From Nitrospira sp. (lineage in GTDB: Bacteria; Nitrospirota; Nitrospiria; Nitrospirales; Nitrospiraceae): DNA of 64,000 nt. The notes below the pieces were generated by a model, which worked only from the letters and a program-made list of their open reading frames with translations, did not search any database and was not told where the DNA came from. The first letter of the stretch is position 1. Every line of letters starts with the position of its first letter. Below are positions 53,404 to 63,021 of the stretch, piece after piece. Made by a program: the position numbers and the translations under genes. The stretch spans positions 426,432-490,431 of the forward strand of contig SWDG01000027.1 of NCBI GenBank assembly GCA_005116965.1, read 5' to 3'.

Positions 53404-54051
53404 CTACATCCCGATGTTAATAAACAACCGCAATGGAAGAAACCCTTCTGCCGTTCTCACGCGGCCTTGGATGCCGCGAAAATGCGCCGACGACCTAACC
53501 AGATCCGCGATGCTGATCCCTTCGATGTTGGTCTTCCTGACTTGCGAAGCATGAGCTTCTAATGCCTGGATCTTGCGATCCAAGGCCTGCTGAATATCGA
53601 CAAACACCGTCGGCGCAAAGTTCTGTGTGGTTGGTCCTTCGTAAAACAGCACATTTTTCGTATATCGCGTAGCCGTAATTGTGCTCATCGCCAAATGTCG
53701 GTGATCTTGATGGGTATCATCATGGTAGTGAACAAAGATAAAATGCGGCTCGATCTTTTGCACGATCCCCTCGACAGTTTGGATCAGATCTCGAGCCAGG
53801 GGAACTTCCGTGTCCTGGTACCCTCCCCAGAACACTTCTTCGGCTTGGAGAAGTTCGGCCGACCGTTCTTGTTCTTTCTTGCGAACTGACACATTGCCGC
53901 CTGCCCCACCTTGTGTCATGACCATGAGAAAAATGCGGTGGCCATTCTCCGCATACTTGATCAATGTTCCGCCACACCCTACCTCGATATCGTCAGGATG
54001 GGCGCCCAGGGCAAGAATGCGCATCGGTTCTTTGGCGGCAGCACTCCTCAT
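53404..54051 (-). CDS. PIG-L/LmbE-family deacetylase
   Basis: A 215-aa zinc-dependent N-deacetylase of the GlcNAc-PI de-N-acetylase/MshB/BshB fold. The metal motif AHPDDIEVGCGG is near the start, the second ligand site HYHDDTHQDHR is central, and TQGGAGGN is typical. It probably removes acetyl from a glycan amino sugar here; a thiol-cofactor role (bacillithiol-like) is possible but less fitting in this operon. ATG 54051 or 54024 may be the start. It is 11 bp from both neighbouring genes. Confidence 0.88.
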   Translation of the reverse strand: MRSAAAKEPMRILALGAHPDDIEVGCGGTLIKYAENGHRIFLMVMTQGGAGGNVSVRKKEQERSAELLQAEEVFWGGYQDTEVPLARDLIQTVEGIVQKIEPHFIFVHYHDDTHQDHRHLAMSTITATRYTKNVLFYEGPTTQNFAPTVFVDIQQALDRKIQALEAHASQVRKTNIEGISIADLVRSSAHFRGIQGRVRTAEGFLPLRLFINIGM

Positions 54052-54062
54052 ACCTGATTCTC

Positions 54063-54770
54063 CTACACGCTCGTCATCGAATGATTCATCGGCCGCGTTT
54101 GACGCAGGATCGTGAGTGCGTCGGGCCCTTCCATCAACAAGAGATCAAGGGCGGATAGATTCGGCTCAAACGGCTCGTACACCTGGCGATAGATCGGGTG
54201 CTGGAACAGCTGTATATCCAGCCGAACACCCGAGGATTCGAATCGCGGCTTATCCATGTAATGCTCAGCACCTGGCCCGGCAAGATACTCCGTAGCGCCG
54301 GCCGCCTGACAGAGGTCGATCAATCGGTCCGTCGGCTCGGCGCGAGCCGCATAGTTGGAAGCGTGATGGACCGGCGTGGTAATTCCAAAAGCCTCGAGCA
54401 ACCATTGCACGGTCGCTTTGTTGAGATCGCTCAACTTATTCCAGGGTGCCGAGTAGATCTCATGCAACTGGGCAAGATATCGGTTGCGATACGGTGCCCG
54501 TGCATAATGCATGTCCAGCGCACGGAGGTGCTGAGCTTTCCAGGTGACAGTTGGATTCATTAGGACCTCATCGATCCGTTGCCCGAAATGTTGCAGGACC
54601 GGAACCGTCAACCACTGCCATCCCTTCGCAGTCCGAATGCGATTACGATTCTGCCATTCGTTTTTCTTGAACTGGACGGTATCCAACATGATGAAGAGGT
54701 CCGCTTGGTCTATTTTGTCGAGATACCCAAGCCACGGCATGAATTGCGGTTGGTGAATAGTCACGCGCAT
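54063..54770 (-). CDS. WbqC-family protein
   Basis: A 235-aa protein matching WbqC, found in O-antigen and capsule clusters of many bacteria: VTIHQPQFMPWLGYLDKIDQADLFIMLD at the start, FKKNEWQNRNRIR, and later TEYLAGPGAEHYMD. The biochemical role of WbqC is not well settled; it is often near aminotransferases and linked to modification of amino sugars. It is 11 bp before the LmbE-type gene and 15 bp after the PHP-domain gene. Confidence 0.88.
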   Translation of the reverse strand: MRVTIHQPQFMPWLGYLDKIDQADLFIMLDTVQFKKNEWQNRNRIRTAKGWQWLTVPVLQHFGQRIDEVLMNPTVTWKAQHLRALDMHYARAPYRNRYLAQLHEIYSAPWNKLSDLNKATVQWLLEAFGITTPVHHASNYAARAEPTDRLIDLCQAAGATEYLAGPGAEHYMDKPRFESSGVRLDIQLFQHPIYRQVYEPFEPNLSALDLLLMEGPDALTILRQTRPMNHSMTSV

Positions 54771-54785
54771 GCTGTACCCAGTCGT

Positions 54786-56369
54786 TCAGCTTCTTGCGAT
54801 CCGGCTCTGCGCAACAACTCCGAGGCGAACGGCCAGTCGTTGGGATTTGTTAGTGTCTGAGCTATCCGTAGGTGAGACATAGATCGGATTGGTCAGCAAT
54901 TCTCCGCCCCTGCCAACAACTTCCACTCGATAATTCACCCACTCTTCTCGCTGAGCCTCATGATCCACGAGTTCCACCTGCAAGGGAGTCTGGCCCTCGA
55001 CCTCTCTGATGATGTGACCGGACCGAATGATACGAAGCTTCGCCGTATAAGGCTTCCCATCGACAGCGGACACTCCGACACGAACGATGATACCGCCACT
55101 CGTGCTTGCATGAAGCGTCTCGCCAATCCCCGCGGACTGTCCGTTGTTCAACACACGAAACTCGTCGAGCTGAAGCAGAATATTCTGATCACCTCTTACG
55201 ACCGCATAGGCCCGACCTGTCTTGAGCGAAGCCAGGATGCCGGCTGAGGTTCGCTCGGATGTCTGGATGATGGTGTACACCCGATCCAGATCCTTTCCGG
55301 GATCCGTGGTTCCATGGAATGCCACTTCTCCGATCAGTGTGGGAAACATGTCCTGTTCATGTACCATCCTCGATTTCAACAGTTGGTCCCATACACCCCC
55401 CGGCGCAATCACTCGCCTGGCGTCTTGGTACAATCCACCGAATCCTGTGTAGTCTTGCGTCAAGACTAACGCGTCGGGATGAGGCTCAGTCTTGACGGTG
55501 ACCGTTCCGAGCGGTCCAAATGAATGCTGGCTAAAATCTCGTGCTTCCGTCATAGACCAAAACACCAACGCGCCCCGTTCAACCGCCCGATCAATCAAGG
55601 CTTGGTAAGGCCGATACCCCCCCGTGCCGTCATGAGAGCTATAGACAGGCATCCTCATTGGCCAGGCATTGGCCATCAGGACCACACATGCGATCAAGAG
55701 AGAGACAGCGAGCACAGGCCGGAAGCGAAATACAGGCCCTTTCCAATCAGAATATCTCTGATCCTGAGACTTCCACAACCAAACGGCGGGAACCAACAGA
55801 AGCAGTGGAACCCCATTGACCACACTTTGCCAGCCCCACACAAACGAGTAAGCACTTCCACGAGCAGGAAGATGCTCATAATCCTCGGCCTTTTCGAGCC
55901 CGATGACGAGGAGATTCCGCTGGGCGTTGTGCATAGTGAGATTCCCGTGCAGCAGCGAACCAGTCCAATAATAGTGTGGGGCGACCTCAACCCCTGGAAT
56001 AATAATCAGATTCGGATGGCGATCCTGGACTGCACGCACTTCATCGAGAAATCGTTGGACGCCGTACTCCATGACTGAGGGAAATGCGACGCGGTACTTC
56101 AGAAATCCTTCAAGCGGCTGGAAACCATAGTCGTATCGCAACGTGAAATTTTCGGAAAGAATCAAGACATCCAGTTGCTGTTCCTCGGCTCTTCTCGCCA
56201 ATGATTCCAGGCTGAATGATCCCGTACTCATCGTACTGTGCACATGAATGGCGGCCCGTAGAAAGTACTGTCCCGTGGCTGGTGCAGCAGTTAAACCCGC
56301 TGCATCTCCTACCAGGCCCATTCCAACAGCAAACAGGGCGATTGCCATTCTACGGCTGGTTCTACGCAT
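54786..56369 (-). CDS. Membrane-anchored PHP-domain protein
   Basis: A 527-aa exported protein. After a signal or anchor helix (about 8-28), the PHP metal-dependent hydrolase motif IHVHSTMSTGSFSLESL is plain, followed by LDVLILSENF and PGVEVAPH. Two transmembrane helices lie in the middle (about 180-197 and 222-242), splitting the PHP metal-binding parts. The last 150 residues are a beta-rich sandwich. PHP domains hydrolyse phosphoesters, and in capsule clusters some act as phosphatases. The insertion of two membrane helices inside the domain is unusual. ATG 56369 overlaps the upstream glycosyltransferase by 8 bp. Confidence 0.72.
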   Translation of the reverse strand: MRRTSRRMAIALFAVGMGLVGDAAGLTAAPATGQYFLRAAIHVHSTMSTGSFSLESLARRAEEQQLDVLILSENFTLRYDYGFQPLEGFLKYRVAFPSVMEYGVQRFLDEVRAVQDRHPNLIIIPGVEVAPHYYWTGSLLHGNLTMHNAQRNLLVIGLEKAEDYEHLPARGSAYSFVWGWQSVVNGVPLLLLVPAVWLWKSQDQRYSDWKGPVFRFRPVLAVSLLIACVVLMANAWPMRMPVYSSHDGTGGYRPYQALIDRAVERGALVFWSMTEARDFSQHSFGPLGTVTVKTEPHPDALVLTQDYTGFGGLYQDARRVIAPGGVWDQLLKSRMVHEQDMFPTLIGEVAFHGTTDPGKDLDRVYTIIQTSERTSAGILASLKTGRAYAVVRGDQNILLQLDEFRVLNNGQSAGIGETLHASTSGGIIVRVGVSAVDGKPYTAKLRIIRSGHIIREVEGQTPLQVELVDHEAQREEWVNYRVEVVGRGGELLTNPIYVSPTDSSDTNKSQRLAVRLGVVAQSRIARS

Positions 56370-57552
56370 AGCCCACTGCTCCCCCTCTATAGATCGACTC
56401 AATGGCTCGAACCATGGCGGGGACGCCGTAGGCTGTTCCAATACTCTGCATCGCGTTCTGTCCTAATGTGTGGGCCCAGAGAGGATCGGACAATATCCGT
56501 CGCACCGCGACGGCGAGCGCGAGACTATCTCCGGCTGGAACCAGGAGACCATTTTTCTCATCCTCAATCAGCGCAGGAATTCCCCCCACTCGGCTGGCAA
56601 TCACCGGAAGTCCCGCTGCCATGGCCTCAATCAAAGCCCGCCCCATCCCTTCATTGAGCGACGGCAAGACGAAGCCATCCATCCCAGCCAGAGCACGTTC
56701 GACATCCTCTCGATGACCTACCAGATGTACGGACTGACTGATTCCGGCACTGCGTGCCTGGTGCAGCAGAGCCTCATACTGCCCTCCGCTACCGAGAATG
56801 ACGAGATGCAGATGAGGATGCTCCTGTTTTAATCGAGCGACGGCGTCGACCAAAAACCGATGCCCCTTAATATCAGTTAACCAACCGATAGAGCCGATGA
56901 TGATCGCATCTGGTGGGCAGTCGAACCACTCCGGCATCACCTTTCCGGCCTTCCGAACCTGCTTGAAGCGGTCGATGTCGATCCCGCTTGGTATGACGGC
57001 AAATCGATCGGCCCACCCAACTCCTCCCTCTAGGTGCTCAGCTTTTTCGGCCGCTGTCAGTGCGATCAACACATCGGTGATCCATGCCAATGCGCGTTCG
57101 ATCTGTAGAAATACCCAGGAGAAGATCGACCCGAAGTGACCGTAGAACACGTGCCCGTGTGGCGTGTGAACAATCACGGGAACACCCGTGATCCACGCGG
57201 CCAATCTACCCAACACTCCTGCTTTAGATGTGTGTGTATGTACGATGTGGGGTTGTTCCTCTCGCAACAGCCGAACCAGATGCCACAGTGCTCTTAGGTC
57301 AGCCAGTGGACTAATATGACGAACCAGCGACGCCATCATGTGATACTGGATCGACTCTTTCTCTAAGAGCTGAAGGTTACCAATGGTCGCTATGTGCCCT
57401 CCTTGTGCATCCCACCTTCCAGCTTGTCCGGTGATCACAACCGGCTCGAAATGCGAACGATCATGACCAAGTGCAGTGAGCATCGTATTTTGGGCAGAGC
57501 CTCCCCGATCAAGACGAGTGATAATATGGACAACTTTCTGGATTGCCATCAT
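56362..57552 (-). CDS. Family 4 glycosyltransferase
   Basis: A 396-aa GT-B fold enzyme transferring a sugar from a nucleotide donor. The acceptor-binding N-half has ITRLDRGGSAQNTML and HTHTSKAGVLGRLAAW; the donor-binding C-half has IGSIGWLTDIKGHRFLVDA and the EGMGRALIEAMAAGLPVIAS motif (a variant of EGFGL..lEAmA). It starts 2 bp after the stop of the next gene in the operon. Specificity cannot be read from the sequence. A pattern of this type (WcaL/WcfN-like) is common in exopolysaccharide clusters. Confidence 0.9.
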   Translation of the reverse strand: MMAIQKVVHIITRLDRGGSAQNTMLTALGHDRSHFEPVVITGQAGRWDAQGGHIATIGNLQLLEKESIQYHMMASLVRHISPLADLRALWHLVRLLREEQPHIVHTHTSKAGVLGRLAAWITGVPVIVHTPHGHVFYGHFGSIFSWVFLQIERALAWITDVLIALTAAEKAEHLEGGVGWADRFAVIPSGIDIDRFKQVRKAGKVMPEWFDCPPDAIIIGSIGWLTDIKGHRFLVDAVARLKQEHPHLHLVILGSGGQYEALLHQARSAGISQSVHLVGHREDVERALAGMDGFVLPSLNEGMGRALIEAMAAGLPVIASRVGGIPALIEDEKNGLLVPAGDSLALAVAVRRILSDPLWAHTLGQNAMQSIGTAYGVPAMVRAIESIYRGGAVGYA

Positions 57553-57554
57553 GC

Positions 57555-58778
57555 CTATGCTGCGAGCCGAGCCGACATTGTGCTGTCCAACATTCTGGCG
57601 AGCTCGCTACAATGTTGCGTCCAGTTGTAGCGTCTCTCAACAAGCGACCGCCCTTTTTGGACGAGACGGGCAGCTTCTCCAGAATCCTGCAATCGTCTGA
57701 GCACCCGTTCAAGAGCTTGAGCAATCGACCGACCATCAGTTCCTTGAGCGACGAGGATGGGATCGACCTGGTTCAAGACTTCCGGAATGGCTCCAACCGG
57801 TGTTCCAAGTACGGGCGTGCCGCAGGCGAGTGCTTCGACCATCACCAGTCCAAACCCTTCAAGCTGGAGGCTCGGCATCACGACGAGATCAGAAGCCTGA
57901 TAGTAATTGTTGAGTTGCGACTCAGGTACGAATCCTACGAGACGTACGACCTCGTGCAAATTCTTCTGGCGTATGACCTCTTGAAGCTGCGCTCTCAAGG
58001 GGCCCTCTCCTCCAATAACGAGCATGAGTCGTGGTTGAGCAGGGATCAGCATTTCGAAAGCGGATAGTAAGTTCTCCAGTCCCATTCGTGGGACAAGGTT
58101 GCGAACAGTGAAGAGGATGGTCCGGTCATTCGGTAAGTTGAGGGTCGCCCGTGCAACATGGCGTTGTACTGCAGGTTTAAAGAGCTCCGGGTCAACCGCT
58201 CCTGGGATCAGTCCGATTCGGGTGGATGAGATGTCATGCGCGGCCATGACCCGTTGACGCATGAACTGGCTCAGGACAACCACGCGATGGCATCTGGACA
58301 TCACGGCGCCTTCTACTGACCGTCTCGCTCGAAGATTTGCATATCGACGCAAGCTTGCAATCGCCGACTGGGCCGAGGTGTTTCTCGTGTCATACTCTTC
58401 GTGCGCGAGGGAATGACAAAGATATATCCATCGAGGGGCGGCATGACGGCGAGCAAGAATTGGTCCAAGTCCAGCCATAGCTTGATGAATGATGACGGCA
58501 TCCAAGGGTTCCGTCGCACGGAGGCGATCGAAGTACTCGACCGAGCGTCGTACCGAAGACCAGACAAACGCAGCTTCATGCTTACGATTGACAGGGTAGC
58601 GCCATTCCAGAATTCCATTCATCTCGATCATACTCGTTGATGCTGCCTCAGGAGCCCGCGTCAACAACTCCACACGATGTCCAAGTGCCGCTAATCCACT
58701 CGCCTGATTGCGAAGCACCCGTTCCGCGCCACCAATGACTCGCTCCGCCGAAACTTCAGCCAGCAATAGAATATTCAT
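57555..58778 (-). CDS. Family 4 glycosyltransferase
   Basis: A 407-aa GT-B enzyme. The N-terminal half starts ILLLAEVSAERVIGGAERVL with the GGAE acceptor-site motif. The C-half has FTVRNLVPRMGLENLLSA, VRLVGFVPESQLNNYYQASD and the donor motif EGFGLVMVEALACGTPVLG. Its start overlaps asnB by four bases, so the two are coupled. Sugar and linkage are unknown. Confidence 0.9.
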   Translation of the reverse strand: MNILLLAEVSAERVIGGAERVLRNQASGLAALGHRVELLTRAPEAASTSMIEMNGILEWRYPVNRKHEAAFVWSSVRRSVEYFDRLRATEPLDAVIIHQAMAGLGPILARRHAAPRWIYLCHSLAHEEYDTRNTSAQSAIASLRRYANLRARRSVEGAVMSRCHRVVVLSQFMRQRVMAAHDISSTRIGLIPGAVDPELFKPAVQRHVARATLNLPNDRTILFTVRNLVPRMGLENLLSAFEMLIPAQPRLMLVIGGEGPLRAQLQEVIRQKNLHEVVRLVGFVPESQLNNYYQASDLVVMPSLQLEGFGLVMVEALACGTPVLGTPVGAIPEVLNQVDPILVAQGTDGRSIAQALERVLRRLQDSGEAARLVQKGRSLVERRYNWTQHCSELARMLDSTMSARLAA

Positions 58779-60706
58779 GAGGTAGCCACCACGGCCATTC
58801 GCTCAGAGGAGCCTGCACGCAACCCTCGATGCCACAACTCCAGCACCATCAACGCATACAACTGATCTGAACAGTTTCGGTGCCCACGCTCATGTGTCTC
58901 CAGCAACCACTGCACGTACGCCGGTTTGACATACCCCCGGTCCTTGATCACATCGTCTGCTAGCAGATCGTGTGCCATCTCGCGAAGGTCCTGTCGAAGC
59001 CATCGGGCCATAGGCACCATGAACCCTTGCTTGGGTGCACGAAGAATGCGATCCGGCAGAAGGCCTCGCAACATTCGGCGCATAAACCCTTTCAATTGCC
59101 AACCGGTCAGACGTACCCGGGTGGGAATGCGCAGAGCTGCAGCCAAGAGATGATGATCGCAAAATGGGACACGCAACTCGAGCGAGTGCACCATACTCAT
59201 TCGATCAGCCATGCGCAGGAGATCGTCAGGCAGATAACTCTGTATGTCGACGCCCATGGCACAGTCCGCCGGGTCGGACGATGGCCACTGGCTGAACAGC
59301 ACCTCAGCCGGTGCAAGCGGCCGATCGTTGACAAACATTGCTTCCAACCGGTCTCCCCAGAGGCTACCCTCCCATTCGGCGGGAATGAACGTAGTCCAGC
59401 GTCGGTATTGCTCAGGAAGCGCCAGATGCCCATTGCCGAGAAATCGTTTCAAACGGGCGGCCTGGTCACGAGCGTTTCCATGCTCACCAAGACGGCTGCT
59501 CCACTGGGCCATGCGCACACGCAACACACGGGGAATTCGTTGATACTGCGCGGCTGTGCGAAGGCCCAAATAGCGAGGATACCCACCGAAGAGCTCATCG
59601 CCGCCAATCCCAGAAAGCGCAACTGTGACGGTCTGTCGCGCAACCTCCGATACGAGATAGGTGGGGATCGCTGACGAGTCAGCAAATGGCTCCCCCATGC
59701 CCTCCACCACTTTTCCGATGAGCGTGACTGCATCAGGCCTCAGAATCGTCTCCGAATGAACGGTCTTGAAGTGATTGGCTAATAATCGTGCCGAATCCAG
59801 CTCACTGAATGATTGATCAGACGGATGTTCATATCCGATTGAAAATGTCTTGACCGGTCCATTGTGTTCTTTCGCCATTATGGCTAATAAGGACGCCGAG
59901 TCGATCCCGCCTGAAAGAAATAATCCCAAGGGGACATCGCTGACCAGATGGGATTTCACAGTCTCTTCAAAAGTATGCAACACCTCTCTGCTGGCTTCTT
60001 TGATGGTCCATTGGTCGTGATGGTAGAGTGTCTCGTCAGGACAGTAGTACCGCACCAATTCCACTCGTCCGTCAGAGATGCTCATGGCTTCGCCAGGACG
60101 CAATTGGTGCACGCTGGCAATCATCGTGCTCGGCCCCGGCACATATAAATGCATCAGGTACTCGGCAACCCCCTCCGGTCGAAGCCGCCAATCCGGCAAG
60201 GCTTCGAGCAGAGAAGGAATCTCCGATGAAAATACGACGGAGGTACCCGGACCGGCTTCGTTTTGACGGATCGCGTAGTACAGCGGTTTGATACCCAGGC
60301 GATCACGAACCAACCACGCAATACGACGTTCATGATCCCACAGCGCCACTGCGAACATGCCTTGCAATCGACGGAAGGCCTCAAATCCTTCATCCTCATA
60401 TAGGTGGACCAGGACTTCAGTATCACTACGAGTTGCGAGTCTGTGCCCTTTACTCAACAGCTGTTCCCGTAGGTCTCGATAGTTATAGATCTCGCCGTTC
60501 ATAACGGCCCACACAGTACCTCTTTCATTACGAACCGGTTGTTGTCCTCCGACCGGATCAATGACCCGAAGTCTTCTCGCACCGAGCGCGATTCCAGCCT
60601 GACGATAGATACCCTCTTCATCTGGGCCACGATGGATCAGACGCTGCAACATCGGCTGGAGTGCTGCGCCATCATCTTGTCCGATGACTCCGCAAATCCC
60701 ACACAT
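58775..60706 (-). CDS. asnB: Glutamine-hydrolysing asparagine synthase (AsnB type)
   Basis: A 643-aa two-domain enzyme. The N-terminal Ntn glutaminase begins MCGICGVIG with Cys2 as nucleophile and has RLRVIDPVGGQQP and VMNGEIYNYRDLR. The C-terminal synthetase has the PP-loop LFLSGGIDSASLLA, then LSGIGGDELFGGYPRYL. AsnB-like enzymes in polysaccharide clusters can amidate uronic acids instead of aspartate, which would suit this operon. ATG 60706 is required for Cys2; it lies 4 bp after the small membrane protein stop. Confidence 0.9.
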   Translation of the reverse strand: MCGICGVIGQDDGAALQPMLQRLIHRGPDEEGIYRQAGIALGARRLRVIDPVGGQQPVRNERGTVWAVMNGEIYNYRDLREQLLSKGHRLATRSDTEVLVHLYEDEGFEAFRRLQGMFAVALWDHERRIAWLVRDRLGIKPLYYAIRQNEAGPGTSVVFSSEIPSLLEALPDWRLRPEGVAEYLMHLYVPGPSTMIASVHQLRPGEAMSISDGRVELVRYYCPDETLYHHDQWTIKEASREVLHTFEETVKSHLVSDVPLGLFLSGGIDSASLLAIMAKEHNGPVKTFSIGYEHPSDQSFSELDSARLLANHFKTVHSETILRPDAVTLIGKVVEGMGEPFADSSAIPTYLVSEVARQTVTVALSGIGGDELFGGYPRYLGLRTAAQYQRIPRVLRVRMAQWSSRLGEHGNARDQAARLKRFLGNGHLALPEQYRRWTTFIPAEWEGSLWGDRLEAMFVNDRPLAPAEVLFSQWPSSDPADCAMGVDIQSYLPDDLLRMADRMSMVHSLELRVPFCDHHLLAAALRIPTRVRLTGWQLKGFMRRMLRGLLPDRILRAPKQGFMVPMARWLRQDLREMAHDLLADDVIKDRGYVKPAYVQWLLETHERGHRNCSDQLYALMVLELWHRGLRAGSSERMAVVATS

Positions 60707-60710
60707 TTCT

Positions 60711-60962
60711 CTACTTCCCCTTTTCAAGCACGCTACGGTCTCGCCGTTCCAGCTCTTGCCGTTCACGTTCATGCTGCGGAGAGACCGATGAAGGCGGAAC
60801 GTCTACCGGTTCATATCGAGTGTGCTTGGCGTTTCCGACCGATTCGAGAAGTGCCCTCACGCCAAGCGCCGCCACCGCCCCGAAGAGGCATAGCAAGACA
60901 ATCACGCCCCATCCGCGCATCGTACGTTTCCAAGACCGATGGTAGGTGAGATACGAACTCAT
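60711..60962 (-). CDS. Small single-pass membrane protein
   Basis: An 83-aa protein with one transmembrane helix (about 17-38, WGVIVLLCLFGAVAALGVRAL), then a Pro/Ser/Glu/Arg-rich soluble tail. No family was recognised. It is very likely real because it overlaps the upstream methyltransferase stop by four bases and ends 4 bp before asnB. It may be a helper subunit for AsnB or for glycan assembly at the membrane; this is inference from position only. Confidence 0.6.
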   Translation of the reverse strand: MSSYLTYHRSWKRTMRGWGVIVLLCLFGAVAALGVRALLESVGNAKHTRYEPVDVPPSSVSPQHERERQELERRDRSVLEKGK

Positions 60963-61849
60963 CTCTCGTGTCCTGATCGTTGGGCGACGATTTCAAATGA
61001 CGGAGCGCAGACAACGAGGCCATTCGTTGCGTAATACACGGTCTGGGCAATCGGCCACAGTAACGTGCGACTGACGGTCCATTTCAATTGGCTGAACCAG
61101 GGATGCACGGGGGAAAGCGGCCCTCGACTTGGCCGGGAATTGCGCAGACCGACGATCGTGAGCCCCACACGTTCCATGAGGGTCTTCAAGGATTTGCTCG
61201 TATACAGATACCAATGAAACGCTTGGTCATATTGCGACCCAATCCAGCAAGCGGGTGTCCGCATCGGCAGATGAAACAGACCGTTTGTGGCCCGTACAAT
61301 CACAAGCCCACCGGGGGCAAGAACTGTCGTCGCCTGTCTCAGCATGCTCACCGGATCAGCCACGGTTTCAAGCACGTTAATCAAGGTCACGACGTCAAAG
61401 TGCTGGGCCCATTCCCCCCGCTCAAGCACATGGGGCGGCAACACCGTGATTCCCTTCTGAGCCGCACGCATGGCAGCCTGTTCCGACAACTCAACCCCTG
61501 AGCAGTTCCACCCTGCCTGTCGACAGAGGAGTAAGAATCCTCCATCTCCGCATCCGATATCGAGCACAGATCCTGGTGGCGAACGATACAAGGCTATGTG
61601 CCTTACTACGCTCTGGTACACGGGCTGCCGATCATCGGATGCCTCGACCTCGCCGTAGTCGCCGTCGTAGGCCTCGCGAAAATAGCCTTCTACCAATTCA
61701 CGGGTTGGACGAGGATGCTGAAACACGAGGTCGCACGTAGGACAGCGAACATATCGCCGCGTGAGGGTCGTAAACACCTCAGTAACCGGCTCGACAGTTT
61801 CACAGGGACAGCCGAGATTTGGTTCTTGTTTGGTGATTTCCGTGGTCAT
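60959..61849 (-). CDS. SAM-dependent methyltransferase with N-terminal zinc-binding motif
   Basis: A 296-aa class I methyltransferase. The N-terminus has a likely zinc site (CPCETVEPV then YVRCPTCDLVFQHPRP), as in methyltransferase-23 types from sugar-modifying clusters. The SAM site VLDIGCGDGGFLLLCRQ lies near residue 100, followed by VVTLINVLETVADP. The C-terminus carries a hydrophobic segment (about 250-275). ATG 61849 overlaps the upstream glycosyltransferase by four bases; a longer open frame is not supported. The substrate is probably a glycan or lipid-linked sugar. Confidence 0.82.
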   Translation of the reverse strand: MTTEITKQEPNLGCPCETVEPVTEVFTTLTRRYVRCPTCDLVFQHPRPTRELVEGYFREAYDGDYGEVEASDDRQPVYQSVVRHIALYRSPPGSVLDIGCGDGGFLLLCRQAGWNCSGVELSEQAAMRAAQKGITVLPPHVLERGEWAQHFDVVTLINVLETVADPVSMLRQATTVLAPGGLVIVRATNGLFHLPMRTPACWIGSQYDQAFHWYLYTSKSLKTLMERVGLTIVGLRNSRPSRGPLSPVHPWFSQLKWTVSRTLLWPIAQTVYYATNGLVVCAPSFEIVAQRSGHER

Positions 61850-63021
61850 GCCGCTTTTTTCTCTCGCTGTATCTGTCCCTGAGCAAACTGGGTTGAACCA
61901 CGCAGCGCAGGCATCGCTTCTTCCATGACCTCGACCGTATGTTGCACCATCTTCTCCGCTGTAAAACGCGCTGCGACTTCTTGTTGCCCAGCTTTTCCCA
62001 AACGAGCAGCCAAACACGGATCACGAAGCAGAGTCCGAAGCGCTGCCTCCAATGCCTTGGTATTCCGTGGCGGCACGAGCAAGCCCGTGCCGCCGTCGTG
62101 GATGATCTCCGGTACACCATTGACATTCGTTGCCACGACCGGACGGGACATAGCAAGAGCTTCAAGCACCACAAAAGGACATCCTTCGGAAAGAGAAGGC
62201 AACACGACCACATCGGCCGCCGCATACCAGTCGACCACGTCGTCCTTTGATCCGACAAAACAGCAGGACTGATCAACCCCATACTCTCTTGCCAAGTCTA
62301 GAAGCACTTCTCGAGACTCCCCTTCTCCGACAAATACGCACACGAGTGATGGCCATTCAGCCAATAACTCGGGAAGCACCTGGATCAGAAACCGATGCCC
62401 CTTTTGTTTCGTGAGTCTCGCAACCGTAAGGAGCACAGGTCCCTCGCCTGCACCGCATTCCTGCCTGATCTTATTTCGGTTCCCGCGTGCGGAGAGCCAC
62501 ACCGAGTCGACACCATTCCAGACCGTCGTCGTCAGTGCAGCAGGACAGTCGGCACGCACGTCCTGCGCGAGTGCCTCCGATACACAGATCACTCGATCTG
62601 CCCACGGAAGCGTCAGGCGCAACAGGCGTCGGTATATCCAGCGCTTCACGAGGCTCACGTCATAATCTCTAATGGAATTATGTACGGTCGATATCACACA
62701 AGGAACTCCCGCTAACCAGGCCGCAAGACGCCCGTAGACATTCGCACGTGCCCCGTGGGTTTGAAGAATCCTGACCTGTTTCCGCTTCAACAACCACGTC
62801 AGCCGCATCAGCGCAAATGGATTAAAGAGCGGCACCAGATCCAGCACAGCAGTAGGGATTCCCTTAGCCATCATCTTCTCAACAAACGGTCCAGACTCCG
62901 GGCAGATCAAGAACGGAATAAATTTCTTGCGATCCAACCTATCGAAGAGCACTTCTAGGTACCGTTCCCCACCCCCGTAGCCGGCTGATCCGGCGAGTTC
63001 TGCTAACACAACCGGCTTCAT
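61846..63021 (-). CDS. Family 4 glycosyltransferase
   Basis: A 391-aa GT-B enzyme. Motifs include AGYGGGERYLEVLF at the N-terminus, LQTHGARANVYGRLAAWLAGVP, VARLTKQKGHRFLIQVLPE and the donor site EGCPFVVLEALAMSRPVVATNVNG. ATG 63021 overlaps the upstream methyltransferase by four bases. The C-terminus contains extra basic residues. Specificity is not known. Confidence 0.9.
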   Translation of the reverse strand: MKPVVLAELAGSAGYGGGERYLEVLFDRLDRKKFIPFLICPESGPFVEKMMAKGIPTAVLDLVPLFNPFALMRLTWLLKRKQVRILQTHGARANVYGRLAAWLAGVPCVISTVHNSIRDYDVSLVKRWIYRRLLRLTLPWADRVICVSEALAQDVRADCPAALTTTVWNGVDSVWLSARGNRNKIRQECGAGEGPVLLTVARLTKQKGHRFLIQVLPELLAEWPSLVCVFVGEGESREVLLDLAREYGVDQSCCFVGSKDDVVDWYAAADVVVLPSLSEGCPFVVLEALAMSRPVVATNVNGVPEIIHDGGTGLLVPPRNTKALEAALRTLLRDPCLAARLGKAGQQEVAARFTAEKMVQHTVEVMEEAMPALRGSTQFAQGQIQREKKAA

